A DNA stretch of 64,000 nt from Planctomycetes bacterium ADurb.Bin069 (GTDB taxonomy: Bacteria; Planctomycetota; UBA8108; UBA8890; UBA8898). A program made the position numbers and the translations under genes. The notes below the pieces were generated by a model that was not told where the DNA came from, ran no database searches, and saw nothing but the letters and a program-made list of their open reading frames with translations. Numbering within the stretch: position 1 is the first letter of the stretch; each line of letters begins with the position of its first letter. The stretch lies in NCBI GenBank assembly GCA_002070955.1, contig MWEK01000018.1, positions 1 through 64,000 of the forward strand, given 5' to 3'. Below, in pieces: positions 11,310-20,360 of this stretch.

Positions 11310-12160
11310 CGGCTCTCGGGGATTTTGCCTTTCTGCGCTACGCCCTGGCGGGCGGCTTGCTGGTGAGCATTGCCGGAGGGGTGGTGGGGTCGCTGGTGGT
11401 GACGCGGCGCCTGACGGCGCTGGCCGGCGGAATCGCCCACTTCATCCTGGGCGGCATGGGCGGGGCGCGCTACCTGAACAAGGTTCACGGGATTGAATGG
11501 TTGAGCCCCCTTCACGGCGCCCTGGCGGCGGCCATGCTCGCGGCGGTGATCATGACGTTCGTGCGCCTGCGCGCCAAGGAGCGCGAGGATACGTTGATCG
11601 GCGCCCTCTGGGCCCTGGGAATGGCGGCGGGGGTGCTCTTCATCTGGCGCACGCCGGGCTACAACGAGGACCTGATGGCGTACCTCTTCGGCGACATCCT
11701 GCTGATGTCCCGGGAGGATCTCATCGTGATCGCGATTCTCGATGCGGTCATCCTGGCGGCGGCGTTCGGGTTCTACGGGCAGCTCGTCGCCGTGTGTTTC
11801 GACGAGGAGTTCGCCCGGCTGCGGGGGCTTCCGGTCGATCTCTTCTACTTCGTGTTCCTCTGCCTGACGGCGTTGACGGTGGTGGTGCTCGTCACGGTGG
11901 TGGGCGTCGTCATGGTGCTCGCGCTCTTGACGCTGCCCGTGGCCGCGGCCGGCCGATGCGCGCGGCGGTTGTGGCAGATGATGGCCCTGGCGACGGTCTT
12001 CATCGCGGGCCTCACCACCCTGGGCCTGGCGGTGAGCTATGACGCGAATCTGCCGGCGGGCGCGACCATTGTCATGCTCGCGGGCGCGCTTTACGCGGTG
12101 GTGACGTTCGGGGGGATGGCGCTGGCGCGGGTGCAGGCGCGGGCGCGGGCGCGGCGGTGA
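11294..12160 (+). CDS. znuB: Zinc/manganese-type ABC transporter permease
   Basis: A 288-residue integral membrane protein of the ABC-3 (ZnuB/MntC) family with about eight hydrophobic segments (for example the VVVLVTVVGVVMVLALLTLP stretch). The GTG start at 11294 is chosen because GAGGGGGG lies about seven bases upstream and the product then begins REFLTALGDFAFLRYALAGG, the usual ABC-3 N-terminus. It overlaps znuC by 16 bases and forms the membrane channel for that ATPase. The substrate is probably Zn2+ or Mn2+. The C-terminus is very Arg-rich. Confidence 0.85.
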   Translation: MREFLTALGDFAFLRYALAGGLLVSIAGGVVGSLVVTRRLTALAGGIAHFILGGMGGARYLNKVHGIEWLSPLHGALAAAMLAAVIMTFVRLRAKEREDTLIGALWALGMAAGVLFIWRTPGYNEDLMAYLFGDILLMSREDLIVIAILDAVILAAAFGFYGQLVAVCFDEEFARLRGLPVDLFYFVFLCLTALTVVVLVTVVGVVMVLALLTLPVAAAGRCARRLWQMMALATVFIAGLTTLGLAVSYDANLPAGATIVMLAGALYAVVTFGGMALARVQARARARR

Positions 12161-12297
12161 GGGGCCGCGCAGACCGCTGGTTTTCTGAGGCGCGGGGATG
12201 TATGCTGGCGGATGCCGGCCTTGAAAATCGCGGTCGTCTTTTCGTCTTGTTCTAGGCGGGCGGTCGGCGCTCGCGGTTCCGCAGAGGCTTGACCCCT

Positions 12298-12885
12298 ATG
12301 AGCGAATGGTTTGCCGGGATCGACGTTCTGGAGAAAGTGTACTTCGCCTGCGCCGTCTTCGGGGGGCTGGTCTTCGGCGTGAGGCTGGTCACTCAGCTTC
12401 TCGGCGCCGATTCGCACGATGCCGCCGGCGGAATATCCGACGCGCCCGCGGACTTGCACCCGGCGGGGGATTCCGACCTGAGTTTCAAGCTCCTGTCGAT
12501 CCAGGGCGTGGCGGCGTTTTTCCTCATCTTCGGCCTCACCGGCATGGCTTTGAAGGAGTTGCGGGCGGCGGGAGACGTCCAATCCATCGCCATCGCCGCC
12601 GGCGCCGGTTGCGCCATGACCTACGTCCAGGCGAAGTTCATGACCATGCTTTTCAAGCTGCAGTCCAGCGGCAACCTGCGCATGGAGGAGGCGGTGGGCC
12701 GCGAAGGCGTCGTCTACCTGACGATCAAGACGGGCGGCGCCGGCAAAGCGCAGGTCGTGGTTCAGGGCCGGCGGAAGATCTTCGACGCCGTCGGCAAGGA
12801 CGGGGCGGAAATCAAGACCGGCGCGCGCGTGCGCGTCACGGAGATCTCGCCGGGCAACGTGCTCGTGGTGGAACGCGTCGCGTGA
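12298..12885 (+). CDS. NfeD/YuaF-like membrane protein with OB fold
   Basis: A 195-residue protein. Three hydrophobic segments (VYFACAVFGGLVFGVRL; GVAAFFLIFGLTGMAL; SIAIAAGAGCAMTYV) are followed by a soluble ~75-residue domain with the OB-fold pattern of NfeD C-termini (EGVVYLTIKTG, GARVRVTEISPGNVLVVERV). NfeD/YuaF proteins pair with flotillins and help organise membrane microdomains. The next gene, 22 bases downstream, is a flotillin, which strongly supports this assignment. The ATG at 12298 gives the full first helix. Confidence 0.75.
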   Translation: MSEWFAGIDVLEKVYFACAVFGGLVFGVRLVTQLLGADSHDAAGGISDAPADLHPAGDSDLSFKLLSIQGVAAFFLIFGLTGMALKELRAAGDVQSIAIAAGAGCAMTYVQAKFMTMLFKLQSSGNLRMEEAVGREGVVYLTIKTGGAGKAQVVVQGRRKIFDAVGKDGAEIKTGARVRVTEISPGNVLVVERVA

Positions 12886-12907
12886 CAGGGCGTGAAAGGA
12901 GTAGCGC

Positions 12908-14461
12908 ATGCAATGGCTCATCGGGATCATAGTTGTCGTCGTCGCGATTCTGTTCTCGGCGTTGATGGTGTTCGCGGCGCGTTTCAAGCGCTGCCCTTCC
13001 GACAAGATCCTGGTGGTCTACGGCCGCACGCAGAAGGGCCAGTTCGCCCGCTGCAACCACGGCGGCGGCGTGTTCGTGATGCCCCTGATCCAGGACTGCG
13101 CCTATCTGGACCTGATCCCCATGACCATCGGCATTCCCCTGGAGAATGCGCTTTCGCTCCAGAACATCCGGGTCAACGTGCCGAGCACCTTCACGGTGGG
13201 CGTCAGCACCGAGCCGGATGTCATGGCCAACGCCGCCGAGCGCCTGCTCGGCCTTAAGAAAGAGGCGATCCAGGACATGGTGCGCGAGATCATCTTCGGC
13301 CAGCTCAGGCTGACGGTCGCCTCGCTCACCATCGAGCAGATCAACCAGGACCGGGAGAGCTTCCTCGAGGCCATTAGGAAGAACGTCGAACCCGAACTCA
13401 ACAAGGTCGGCCTGTACTTGATCAACGTCAACATCACGGATATCACCGACGAGTCGGGGTACATCCAGGCTCTCGGCAAGAAGGCGGCGTCGGAGGCCAT
13501 CAACAAGGCGCGCGTCGACGTCGCTGAGCAGGAGAAGGTGGGCGCCATCGGCCAGTCCGAGGCCAACAAGGTCAGGGAGATCCGCGTCGCCGAGAACGAG
13601 ACCGAGCAGGCCAAGGGCAAGAAGGCGGCGGAGGCCGACCGGCGGGTGTACCTGCAGCAGCAGGAGACGGCCGCCGCGGTGGGCGAGGCCGAGGCCGATC
13701 GCGCCAAGGAGATCGCCGTCGCCGAGAACATCGCGGAGGCCGACAAGGGCAAGAAGCGGGCCGAGGCCGGCCGGCGCGTGTACGTTCAGGAGCAGGAGTC
13801 CGAGGCGATCAAGGGCGAGAACATCGCCAAGGCCAACATCGCGGCTTACGAGGCCGAACTGGCCATGCGCCAGGCCGAGGCCATGCAGCGCGGCGAGGTG
13901 GCGAAGCGCGAGGCGCTCGCCGAGGTGCAGAAGGCCCAGTACAAGGCCGAGCAGGAGCGCCTGCGCGCGGCGGAGATCGTCCGGGAGGAGGTCGAGCGGA
14001 CCAAGATCGAAATCGCCGCCGATGCCCAGGCCGAGAAGACGCGCCGGGAGGCGCGCGGGCAGGCGGACGCCGTTCTCCTCAGGTATCAGGCCGAGGCCGA
14101 GGGCCTGAAGAAAGTGCTCGATGCCAAGGCCGCCGGGTACCGCGCGCTGGTGGAGAGCTGCAGCGGAGACTCCAGGGCCGCCGCGACACTCCTCATGATC
14201 GAGAAGATCGAGGACGTCGTCGCGCGCCAGGTCGAGGCCGTGAAGAACCTCAAGATCGACAAGGTGACGGTCTGGGATTCGGGCGCGGGGGATGGCAAGG
14301 GCTCCGCGACGGCGAACTTCGTGTCGAGCCTCATCAAGAGCCTCCCGCCGATCCACGACCTGGCGCGAATGGCGGGCGTGGAGCTTCCCGAGTATCTCGG
14401 GCACATGGCCGAGGACGGCGGCGGAACGAAGGAGCGCGGCAAGGCGCCGGGCAAGCCGTGA
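12908..14461 (+). CDS. Flotillin/YqiK-like membrane scaffold protein
   Basis: A 517-residue SPFH-domain protein. One N-terminal membrane segment (LIGIIVVVVAILFSALMVFA) precedes the SPFH/band-7 domain (~30-210), then a long Ala/Glu/Lys-rich coiled coil (~215-400) and a flotillin-type C-terminal region. The coiled coil contains a duplicated ~45-residue unit (EIRVAENETEQAKGKKAAEA and EIAVAENIAEADKGKKRAEA, each followed by RRVY). Flotillins assemble into membrane microdomains with their NfeD partner. AAAGGAG lies six bases upstream of the ATG. It is co-transcribed with the NfeD-like gene. Confidence 0.9.
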   Translation: MQWLIGIIVVVVAILFSALMVFAARFKRCPSDKILVVYGRTQKGQFARCNHGGGVFVMPLIQDCAYLDLIPMTIGIPLENALSLQNIRVNVPSTFTVGVSTEPDVMANAAERLLGLKKEAIQDMVREIIFGQLRLTVASLTIEQINQDRESFLEAIRKNVEPELNKVGLYLINVNITDITDESGYIQALGKKAASEAINKARVDVAEQEKVGAIGQSEANKVREIRVAENETEQAKGKKAAEADRRVYLQQQETAAAVGEAEADRAKEIAVAENIAEADKGKKRAEAGRRVYVQEQESEAIKGENIAKANIAAYEAELAMRQAEAMQRGEVAKREALAEVQKAQYKAEQERLRAAEIVREEVERTKIEIAADAQAEKTRREARGQADAVLLRYQAEAEGLKKVLDAKAAGYRALVESCSGDSRAAATLLMIEKIEDVVARQVEAVKNLKIDKVTVWDSGAGDGKGSATANFVSSLIKSLPPIHDLARMAGVELPEYLGHMAEDGGGTKERGKAPGKP

Positions 14462-14499
14462 ACCCGGCGGGCGCGCCGCGGGCGTGCTTGCCCTCGGGC

Positions 14500-15774
14500 C
14501 TAGGGTGCGTAGCGGCCGAATTCGTGGGCGGCCTCGAAAAAGGCCTGCACGTTGGCGACGGGGGTCTTGGCCTGGATGTTATGGACCGCGTTGAAGACGA
14601 AGCCGCCTCCGGGAGCGAAGATCTCGACGCGCCCGCGCACCTGGGCGCGGACCTCGTCGGGCGTGCCGTAGGGGAGCGTCCGCTGCGTGTCGACCGCGCC
14701 GCCCCAAAAGGCGAGGCGGCCGCCGTAGGCGCGCTTGAGCTCGGCGGGATCCATGTGCGCGGCGGAGCACTGGACCGGGTTGAGGATGTCGAAGCCGGCC
14801 TCGATGAAATCGGGGATGAAGGCCGCGACCGAGCCGCAGGTGTGGATAAAGCTCTTCCACTTCGTGCGGCGGTGGATCCAGGCGTTGACCTCGGTGTGGA
14901 AGGGCTTGTAGAGGTCGCGGTACGCCGCGGGGGCGATGAAGGGGCCGGCCTGGCAGCCGAAGTCGGTGCCCGTCACGAACGCCGCCGCGATCCTGTCCCC
15001 GACGACGGCGTGAATCTTGGCGAGATTCTCCAGGGCGACGGCGCATTGGCCCTCGAAGACCTTGTAGACGTAGTCGCGCCGCGCGGCGGTGCTCAGGTAC
15101 CACTCGGCCACATCGCGGATTCCGCGGGGATGCTTGAGCCACGGCGCGGGCACCAGCGCGATGTCGCCGAAGGCCGTGCCGCCGAAGGAGGCGACGATCG
15201 CCTTGTCCGTCCCGGTGAAGAGGCGCTCGGCCTCGCGCCCGAAATGGGCGAGTTCGGCGGGATCGATGGGCCGGAACTCCTGGAGATTGTCCGCGGGATC
15301 GAGGCGATCGTCGTCGATCGGGTGCTGGCGAGGGATGGAGTCGAAGAAGCAGCCGCCCTTGGGCATCCGGCCGCTCGGCGGGACCGAGCGGTCGCCCTCG
15401 GGGTACATGAGGATGTCGCCGTTCGCATCGGGCGTCGTGTTGAAGCCCTCGGGCACGAGCACCGGCGTCCCGTCGAACATGGTCCAGGGCTTCCAGCGCT
15501 CGTTGGGAAAGCCGAACATCGTGCGGGTTCCCGCCAGTCCGACGACGTCGATACCGAGGGCGTCCATGAGATCAGGCCCGATCTCGCCGAGCATCTGGTA
15601 AGGCTCGATCACCTTGACGGGGGCGCCGGGCGCGTCCAGGCCGAGGCGCTGCCTCAAGGCGTACACCGTGCTTGCGTGCATGCCCGTCACGGCGGTGCCG
15701 CCCAGGTCGATGGGCACGCGGTCGGGCTCCCTGTGGTCGAGGGCGTGGGCGACGCGCTCGCGGCTGGTCATCAT
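14500..15774 (-). CDS. URO-D superfamily protein, probable methyltransferase
   Basis: A 424-residue protein of the uroporphyrinogen decarboxylase fold (SRERVAHALDHREPDRVPID at the start; FIHTCGSVAAFIPDFIEAG, then ILNPVQ; FNAVHNIQA near the end). The FxHxCG motif and the DxxNPVQ loop are typical of the MtaA/CmuA-like branch, which transfers methyl groups between corrinoid proteins and coenzymes, rather than of haem-pathway HemE. Its substrate is unknown; such genes are very numerous in planctomycete-like genomes. The start at 15774 has AGGAGA upstream. No corrinoid protein gene is adjacent. Confidence 0.7.
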   Translation of the reverse strand: MMTSRERVAHALDHREPDRVPIDLGGTAVTGMHASTVYALRQRLGLDAPGAPVKVIEPYQMLGEIGPDLMDALGIDVVGLAGTRTMFGFPNERWKPWTMFDGTPVLVPEGFNTTPDANGDILMYPEGDRSVPPSGRMPKGGCFFDSIPRQHPIDDDRLDPADNLQEFRPIDPAELAHFGREAERLFTGTDKAIVASFGGTAFGDIALVPAPWLKHPRGIRDVAEWYLSTAARRDYVYKVFEGQCAVALENLAKIHAVVGDRIAAAFVTGTDFGCQAGPFIAPAAYRDLYKPFHTEVNAWIHRRTKWKSFIHTCGSVAAFIPDFIEAGFDILNPVQCSAAHMDPAELKRAYGGRLAFWGGAVDTQRTLPYGTPDEVRAQVRGRVEIFAPGGGFVFNAVHNIQAKTPVANVQAFFEAAHEFGRYAP

Positions 15775-15876
15775 GACGGGTGTCTCCTGCGCCGCGCGGA
15801 ACCGGCCGGCGCGTCTGATTGTACGCAGTTTCAGGCGGCGGGAACAGCCCCCGGCGAGATGGCGTGAGGCCTGAGC

Positions 15877-17124
15877 ATGCTGTGTCCTGTGTGCGCGCAT
15901 ACCTTCGAGGTGATCTTCGGCGACCGCGAGGGCCGGCGCTGCGGAGCCTGCGGCGCCGTCTGGCTCAAGGCCGGCCGCGCGCGGGCCTTCTTCGGCGACT
16001 ACCTGGAGACGCCCGCGTGGTCGCAGGCCGGGCCGGCGTGCCCGGTCGGGTGCGGCCCGCTCCACCGGGTCGCAGTCAGCGGCATCGAGGTCGGGCGCTG
16101 CCCGGGCTGCGGGGGCGTGCTGCTGAGCCGGGAAGCGGTGCGCAAGGCCGCGGAAACCCTCGGCGGGGAAGCGGGGGTGGTCGGCGCCGCGCTCTACGTA
16201 CTGAGCCTGCCGGAGCGCGCCGGCCGCAGCGCGCTGGGCGCCGCCGCGGGCCTCCTGAAGGAACTCGCGGCGGCCCTCGTCCCGAAGGGCATGAAGCAGG
16301 GCCGCTTCTACGGTCTGACGATCGAGAAGATGCTGAGGTACGTGATCGAGGAGGTGGGCGGCGTCGAGGGGGCGTACGGGCCCCGCCCGCCGGGCGCCCC
16401 GGGCGCGGTGGAGCACTTCGCCGTCAAGAAGGCGGTGGGCAACATGATCGATGTCGCCGGCTTCGCGGCGCTGCACTTCTCGCCGATCTGGGGCTTGGCG
16501 ATCCTGAGCGACTGCGCCCTCGGCGTGCGCACCTACTTCCGGCGTCTCGTCGAGGAGCTGCGCGGGCTCGGCGTCATCGACCGCGGCGCGGCCATCGAGA
16601 CGGTGGAGGAACTCCTGGCGAATTTGGAGCGCGCCGCGGGCACGCTGGCCGACCGCATGGACACGCCGCCCTTGTCGGTCGGAGACCTGCGCGCCTCGGT
16701 CGAGGCGCTCAGAGAGTCCCTCAAGGCGCCCGACAGGCGGGACCTCGTGAGCGCCGAGGCGGTCGCGGGCGCCTGGGAGGAGATGGAAGCCCTGGCGGCG
16801 CGGGAGGAGCGCTCCCTTTTCGGCATCTCGACGGCCGTGGCGATGTTCGTGGCGGACAAGGCCCGCAAGACCGGTCTGGGCCTGTACGGCTCGGTGTCCG
16901 CGGGCTTCGATCTGCTCGATCGCGCGGTGTTGGGCTACTACAAGGACGGCTTGCGCGCCATCAGGGAGAAGGGCTACTGGCGCACCGTCCGAGATGTCTA
17001 CAAGCCCTATTCGGCGGCGGTGAGCGAGGCGTTCAAGCCCTCGCGCAGGAGCTTCACCGAGCGGCTCTGCTCGGGCGAACTTCCGAAGAAGCTCCTCGGC
17101 CGGCTCCGCGGGCGCGCGCGATGA
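15877..17124 (+). CDS. Zinc-ribbon protein of unknown function
   Basis: A 415-residue protein with two N-terminal zinc ribbons. The first has Cys3, Cys6, Cys22 and Cys25 (CPVC, CGAC); the second (CPVGCGPLHRV, then CPGCGGVLL) matches the zf-TFIIB pattern. The rest is mostly helical and has one or two moderately hydrophobic stretches around residue 200 (SPIWGLAILSDCALGV); I do not recognise it. It stands alone between the divergent URO-D gene and the convergent gltX. Function unknown. Confidence 0.6.
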   Translation: MLCPVCAHTFEVIFGDREGRRCGACGAVWLKAGRARAFFGDYLETPAWSQAGPACPVGCGPLHRVAVSGIEVGRCPGCGGVLLSREAVRKAAETLGGEAGVVGAALYVLSLPERAGRSALGAAAGLLKELAAALVPKGMKQGRFYGLTIEKMLRYVIEEVGGVEGAYGPRPPGAPGAVEHFAVKKAVGNMIDVAGFAALHFSPIWGLAILSDCALGVRTYFRRLVEELRGLGVIDRGAAIETVEELLANLERAAGTLADRMDTPPLSVGDLRASVEALRESLKAPDRRDLVSAEAVAGAWEEMEALAAREERSLFGISTAVAMFVADKARKTGLGLYGSVSAGFDLLDRAVLGYYKDGLRAIREKGYWRTVRDVYKPYSAAVSEAFKPSRRSFTERLCSGELPKKLLGRLRGRAR

Positions 17125-17153
17125 CCGGGACGGGCCTCCCGCCCGCGCGGCGC

Positions 17154-18638
17154 CTAGGCCTTGCCGCCCGCCGCGATCCGCGCGGCGTGTTTCAGACGGC
17201 GCACGGTCTCATCGCGGCCCAACAGGCAGGCGCAGTGAAAGAGCGGCGGGCTCCGCAAGCTCCCGGTGAGGGCGGCCCTGACGGCCTTGGCGAAGGCCCC
17301 GAACTTGAGGGCGCGGGTTGTCGTGAAGCCGCGGGCGTGCGCCTCGAGGTCCTCGGGCGCCGTGAACTCCAGGGGCAGATCCTCGGCATAGGCCTCGAGG
17401 AAGGCGGCGGCGCCCTCGGTTTCGGCGAGCGCTTTCACGCTGTCGGGCTCCGGCGCCGGGTCCTCGAAGGCCCACCGGACGACCTCGGGCGCCTGAGCCA
17501 GGTAGTCGATGCGCGGCTGCGCGCACTCGGCGATGAGCGCGAGCGCGCCGTCCCCGGCCGGCAGGCGCTCGGGCGCGAAGCCCGCGGCGCGCAGATATGG
17601 GTCGATCTTCCGGGCGAACTCCGCCGGGGGCGCGGCGCGGAAATGGCGCCCGGAGATGGCGTCGAGCTTGGAAGGGTTCATGCGGGCGTTGGCCTTGCCC
17701 GCGTTGGCGAGGTCGAAGTTGGCGATCAGCTCCTCTCGCGGGATGGGCTCCTTCTCCTCGTCCTTGCCGAAGGACCAGCCGATCATCGCCAGCCACGTGA
17801 CGAAGCCGTCCGGGTCGTAGCCCTTGTCCTGGTACTCCTTGATCTCGGCGCCGCCGTGGCGCTTGGAGAGCTTGCCCGTGTGGGGCGGCGGCGCGAGGAT
17901 GAGCGAGATATGCCCCATGGCGGGAATCGTCCACCCCAGGGCCTCGTAGATCAGGACCTGCTTGAAGGTGTTCGTCAGGTGATCCTGGCCGCGGATGACG
18001 TGGGTGATGGCCATGAGGTGGTCGTCGATGACGACGGCGAAGTTGTAGGTCGGGGTGCCGTCGGCGCGGAGGAGAATGAGGTCCTCGACGTCGGCGTGAT
18101 CGACGGTGGTCGGGCCGTGGATCAGGTCGTTGAACGACGTCGCGCCGGGGCGCGGGATCTTGAGGCGCCAGGTGTGCGGCTCGCCGGCCGCCACGCGCGC
18201 GGCGGCCTCGGCGGCGGGCAGGGCGCGGCAGTGCCCGTCGTAGTGCCAAGAGGCGTCGCCGCCGGCGCCCCGCTGCGCCCGGCGCTGCGCCAGCCTTTCC
18301 TTGGTGCAGAAGCAGGGGTAAATCCCCTCGGAGCGCTTAAGCTGCGCCGTCGCCGCGGCGTAGGTCGGGCCGCGCTCGCTCTGGAAGTAAGGCCCGTAGT
18401 CTCCGCCCTGCTCGGGGCCCTCGTCAGGGTCCAGGCCGAGCCACCTCAGGCCCTCGAAGATCGCGGCCAAGGCCTCGGTCTTGTTGCGCTGCTCGTCGGT
18501 GTCCTCAATTCTGAGGACGAAGACGCCGCCGTGGCGCCGCGCGAAGAGCCAGTTGAAGAGCGCGGTCCGGGCGCTGCCGATGTGTAGATAACCCGTGGGG
18601 CTCGGAGCGAAGCGGACGCGGACTTTTTCTGAAACCAT
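17154..18638 (-). CDS. gltX: Glutamyl-tRNA synthetase
   Basis: A 494-residue class Ic synthetase that charges tRNA-Glu. RFAPSPTGYLHIGSART holds the HIGH motif and LSKRHG the KMSKS loop; VIDDHLMAITHVIRGQDH is also diagnostic. Length is normal. Two in-frame ATGs exist, at 18644 and 18638; the second is preferred because GAGG then lies about eight bases upstream, while it is too close to the first. A separate glnS lies at 24.1 kb, so this enzyme is probably discriminating (Glu only). Confidence 0.95.
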   Translation of the reverse strand: MVSEKVRVRFAPSPTGYLHIGSARTALFNWLFARRHGGVFVLRIEDTDEQRNKTEALAAIFEGLRWLGLDPDEGPEQGGDYGPYFQSERGPTYAAATAQLKRSEGIYPCFCTKERLAQRRAQRGAGGDASWHYDGHCRALPAAEAAARVAAGEPHTWRLKIPRPGATSFNDLIHGPTTVDHADVEDLILLRADGTPTYNFAVVIDDHLMAITHVIRGQDHLTNTFKQVLIYEALGWTIPAMGHISLILAPPPHTGKLSKRHGGAEIKEYQDKGYDPDGFVTWLAMIGWSFGKDEEKEPIPREELIANFDLANAGKANARMNPSKLDAISGRHFRAAPPAEFARKIDPYLRAAGFAPERLPAGDGALALIAECAQPRIDYLAQAPEVVRWAFEDPAPEPDSVKALAETEGAAAFLEAYAEDLPLEFTAPEDLEAHARGFTTTRALKFGAFAKAVRAALTGSLRSPPLFHCACLLGRDETVRRLKHAARIAAGGKA

Positions 18639-18765
18639 TGTCATGCCTCGTTGCGGGCGAGCCGGCCGCGGCGCGTTCCCGCCGCGCGCGCGGAAGGCAT
18701 ATTATTGCACGCGCGGCGCGGGATTGCAAAAGGGTCCGGGGCTGGCGGCGCGGAGCGGCCGGTCC

Positions 18766-18771
18766 TATAAT
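18766..18771 (+). promoter_or_regulatory. -10 box upstream of rpe
   Basis: A perfect TATAAT ends eleven bases before the rpe ATG, giving a leader of about five bases. The -35 region (TGGCGG at 17-base spacing) is poor, so the promoter call is tentative. Confidence 0.4.
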
Positions 18772-18782
18772 TTTCACGCAAC

Positions 18783-19505
18783 ATGAACGCGAAGACTGAC
18801 CAGCGCGGGCGTCGCCTGAGGCCGGTGCGGATCGCGCCGTCGATTCTGAGCGCCGATTTCGCGCGCCTCCGTGACGAGATCCGCGACGTCGAGCGCGCCG
18901 GCGCCGACCTCCTCCACGTGGATGTCATGGACGGCCACTTCGTCCCGAACATCACTTTCGGCCCCCCCGTCGTCGAGTGCCTGCGCGCGACGACGGATCT
19001 GTACCTCGACGTGCACCTCATGGTCGAACGGCCCGAGCGGCTGTTGGAAGCCTTCATCGACGCGGGAAGCGACCGCATCACGATTCACGTCGAGGCCACG
19101 GAGCGGCCCCGGGAGATCCTCGAAGCCCTCAGGGCGCGGGGCAAGGGGGCCGGGATCACCCTGCGGCCGGGGACCCCGGTGGCGCGGGTGCTGCCGCTCC
19201 TGGACGCGGCCGACCTGCTGCTCATCATGACGGTCGAGCCCGGGTTCGGAGGCCAGGCGTTCATGCCGGAAAACCTGGAGAAGATCGCGCCGGCGCTGGA
19301 GGTGCGGGAGAGGCTGGGCCAGGAGCGTTTTTGGATCCAGGTCGACGGCGGCATCGGCGAGGAGACGGTCGGCCGCGCGCGGGCGGCCGGCGCCGAGGTT
19401 TTCGTCGCCGGATCCGCCGTGTTCGGGCGCCCGGACCGGGCTGAGGCCTGCGCCCGGCTCAGGGCGCTGGCCGCCGAGGAGGGCGAGCGTGTCGCCGAAG
19501 AATAA
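18783..19505 (+). CDS. rpe: Ribulose-phosphate 3-epimerase
   Basis: A 240-residue TIM-barrel enzyme interconverting ribulose 5-phosphate and xylulose 5-phosphate in the pentose phosphate pathway. APSILSADFARL, LLHVDVMDGHFVPNITFGP, YLDVHLMV, MTVEPGFGGQAF and IQVDGGI carry the metal-binding His and Asp residues and the phosphate loop. The first ~15 residues are an extra basic extension. The start codon is only eleven bases below a TATAAT. The 3' end overlaps accD by 17 bases, coupling the two. Confidence 0.95.
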   Translation: MNAKTDQRGRRLRPVRIAPSILSADFARLRDEIRDVERAGADLLHVDVMDGHFVPNITFGPPVVECLRATTDLYLDVHLMVERPERLLEAFIDAGSDRITIHVEATERPREILEALRARGKGAGITLRPGTPVARVLPLLDAADLLLIMTVEPGFGGQAFMPENLEKIAPALEVRERLGQERFWIQVDGGIGEETVGRARAAGAEVFVAGSAVFGRPDRAEACARLRALAAEEGERVAEE

Positions 19506-20313
19506 AGCCAAGTTCCATCGCTGGCGCGAGATGCCGGATCTCTGGGTGCAGTGTCCCGACTGCCGCAAGATGGTCACCAAGACCAAGGTCAGCGCGATGA
19601 TCGAGGTGTGCCCGAAGTGCGGCTACCACTTCGAGATCTCCAGCCGGGAGCGCATCGACACGCTGCTGGACCCGGGCTCGTTCTGCGAGCTTTTCGCCGA
19701 TCTGGAGCCGGACGATCCGCTCCGGTTCACGGGGCGCAAGCCGTACCGCGAGCGCTTGAAGAAAGCGCAGGAGGACACCGGCCTGCGGGATGCCTGCGTC
19801 ATAGGCCGCGGCCGGATCTCCGAAATCCAGATCGTGTTCGGCGTGAGCGACTCGCGCTTCATGCGAGGGAGCATGGGCTCGGTGGTGGGCGAGAAGATCT
19901 GCCGCGGGGTGGAGTGCGCCACCGCGGAGCGGCTGCCCTTCGTGTTCGTGTCGGGATCGGGGGGCGGGGCCCGCATGGACGAGGGCATCCTGAGCCTCAT
20001 GCAGATGGCCAAAACGAGTGCGGCCCTGGCGCGCTTCCAGCGCGAGGGCGGTTTCTTCATCTCGATCCTGACAAATCCCACCATGGGAGGCGCCATGGCC
20101 AGCTTCGCGGCGCTCGGGGACATCGTCATCGCCGAGCCCAAGGCGCTCATCGGCTTCGCGGGCCCGAACGTGGTCAAGGAAACGATGAAGAAGGAGCTGC
20201 CCGAGGGTTTCCAGACGGCGGAGTTTTTCCTCGAGCACGGATTTGTCGACCTGGTGGTGAGCCGCCCGGACCTGCGCGCCAAGGTCGCCGCGCTGCTGGC
20301 CTACGCCCGATAA
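19489..20313 (+). CDS. accD: Acetyl-CoA carboxylase carboxyltransferase beta subunit
   Basis: A 274-residue carboxyltransferase beta subunit for the first step of fatty-acid synthesis. The N-terminal zinc ribbon (QCPDCRKMV, then CPKCGYHF) and the crotonase-type core (FVSGSGGGARMDEG, then LTNPTMGGAMASFA) are intact. The partner accA is 31 kb away at 51860. The GTG at 19489 lies inside the end of rpe and is required to include the zinc ribbon. It appears to head a set continuing into the anti-sigma-type ATPase gene 47 bases downstream. Confidence 0.95.
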   Translation: MSPKNKAKFHRWREMPDLWVQCPDCRKMVTKTKVSAMIEVCPKCGYHFEISSRERIDTLLDPGSFCELFADLEPDDPLRFTGRKPYRERLKKAQEDTGLRDACVIGRGRISEIQIVFGVSDSRFMRGSMGSVVGEKICRGVECATAERLPFVFVSGSGGGARMDEGILSLMQMAKTSAALARFQREGGFFISILTNPTMGGAMASFAALGDIVIAEPKALIGFAGPNVVKETMKKELPEGFQTAEFFLEHGFVDLVVSRPDLRAKVAALLAYAR

Positions 20314-20360
20314 TCCCCCGCGCTTCAGCGATTGCGCCTCGCTGCCGATATCCCAAGAGC

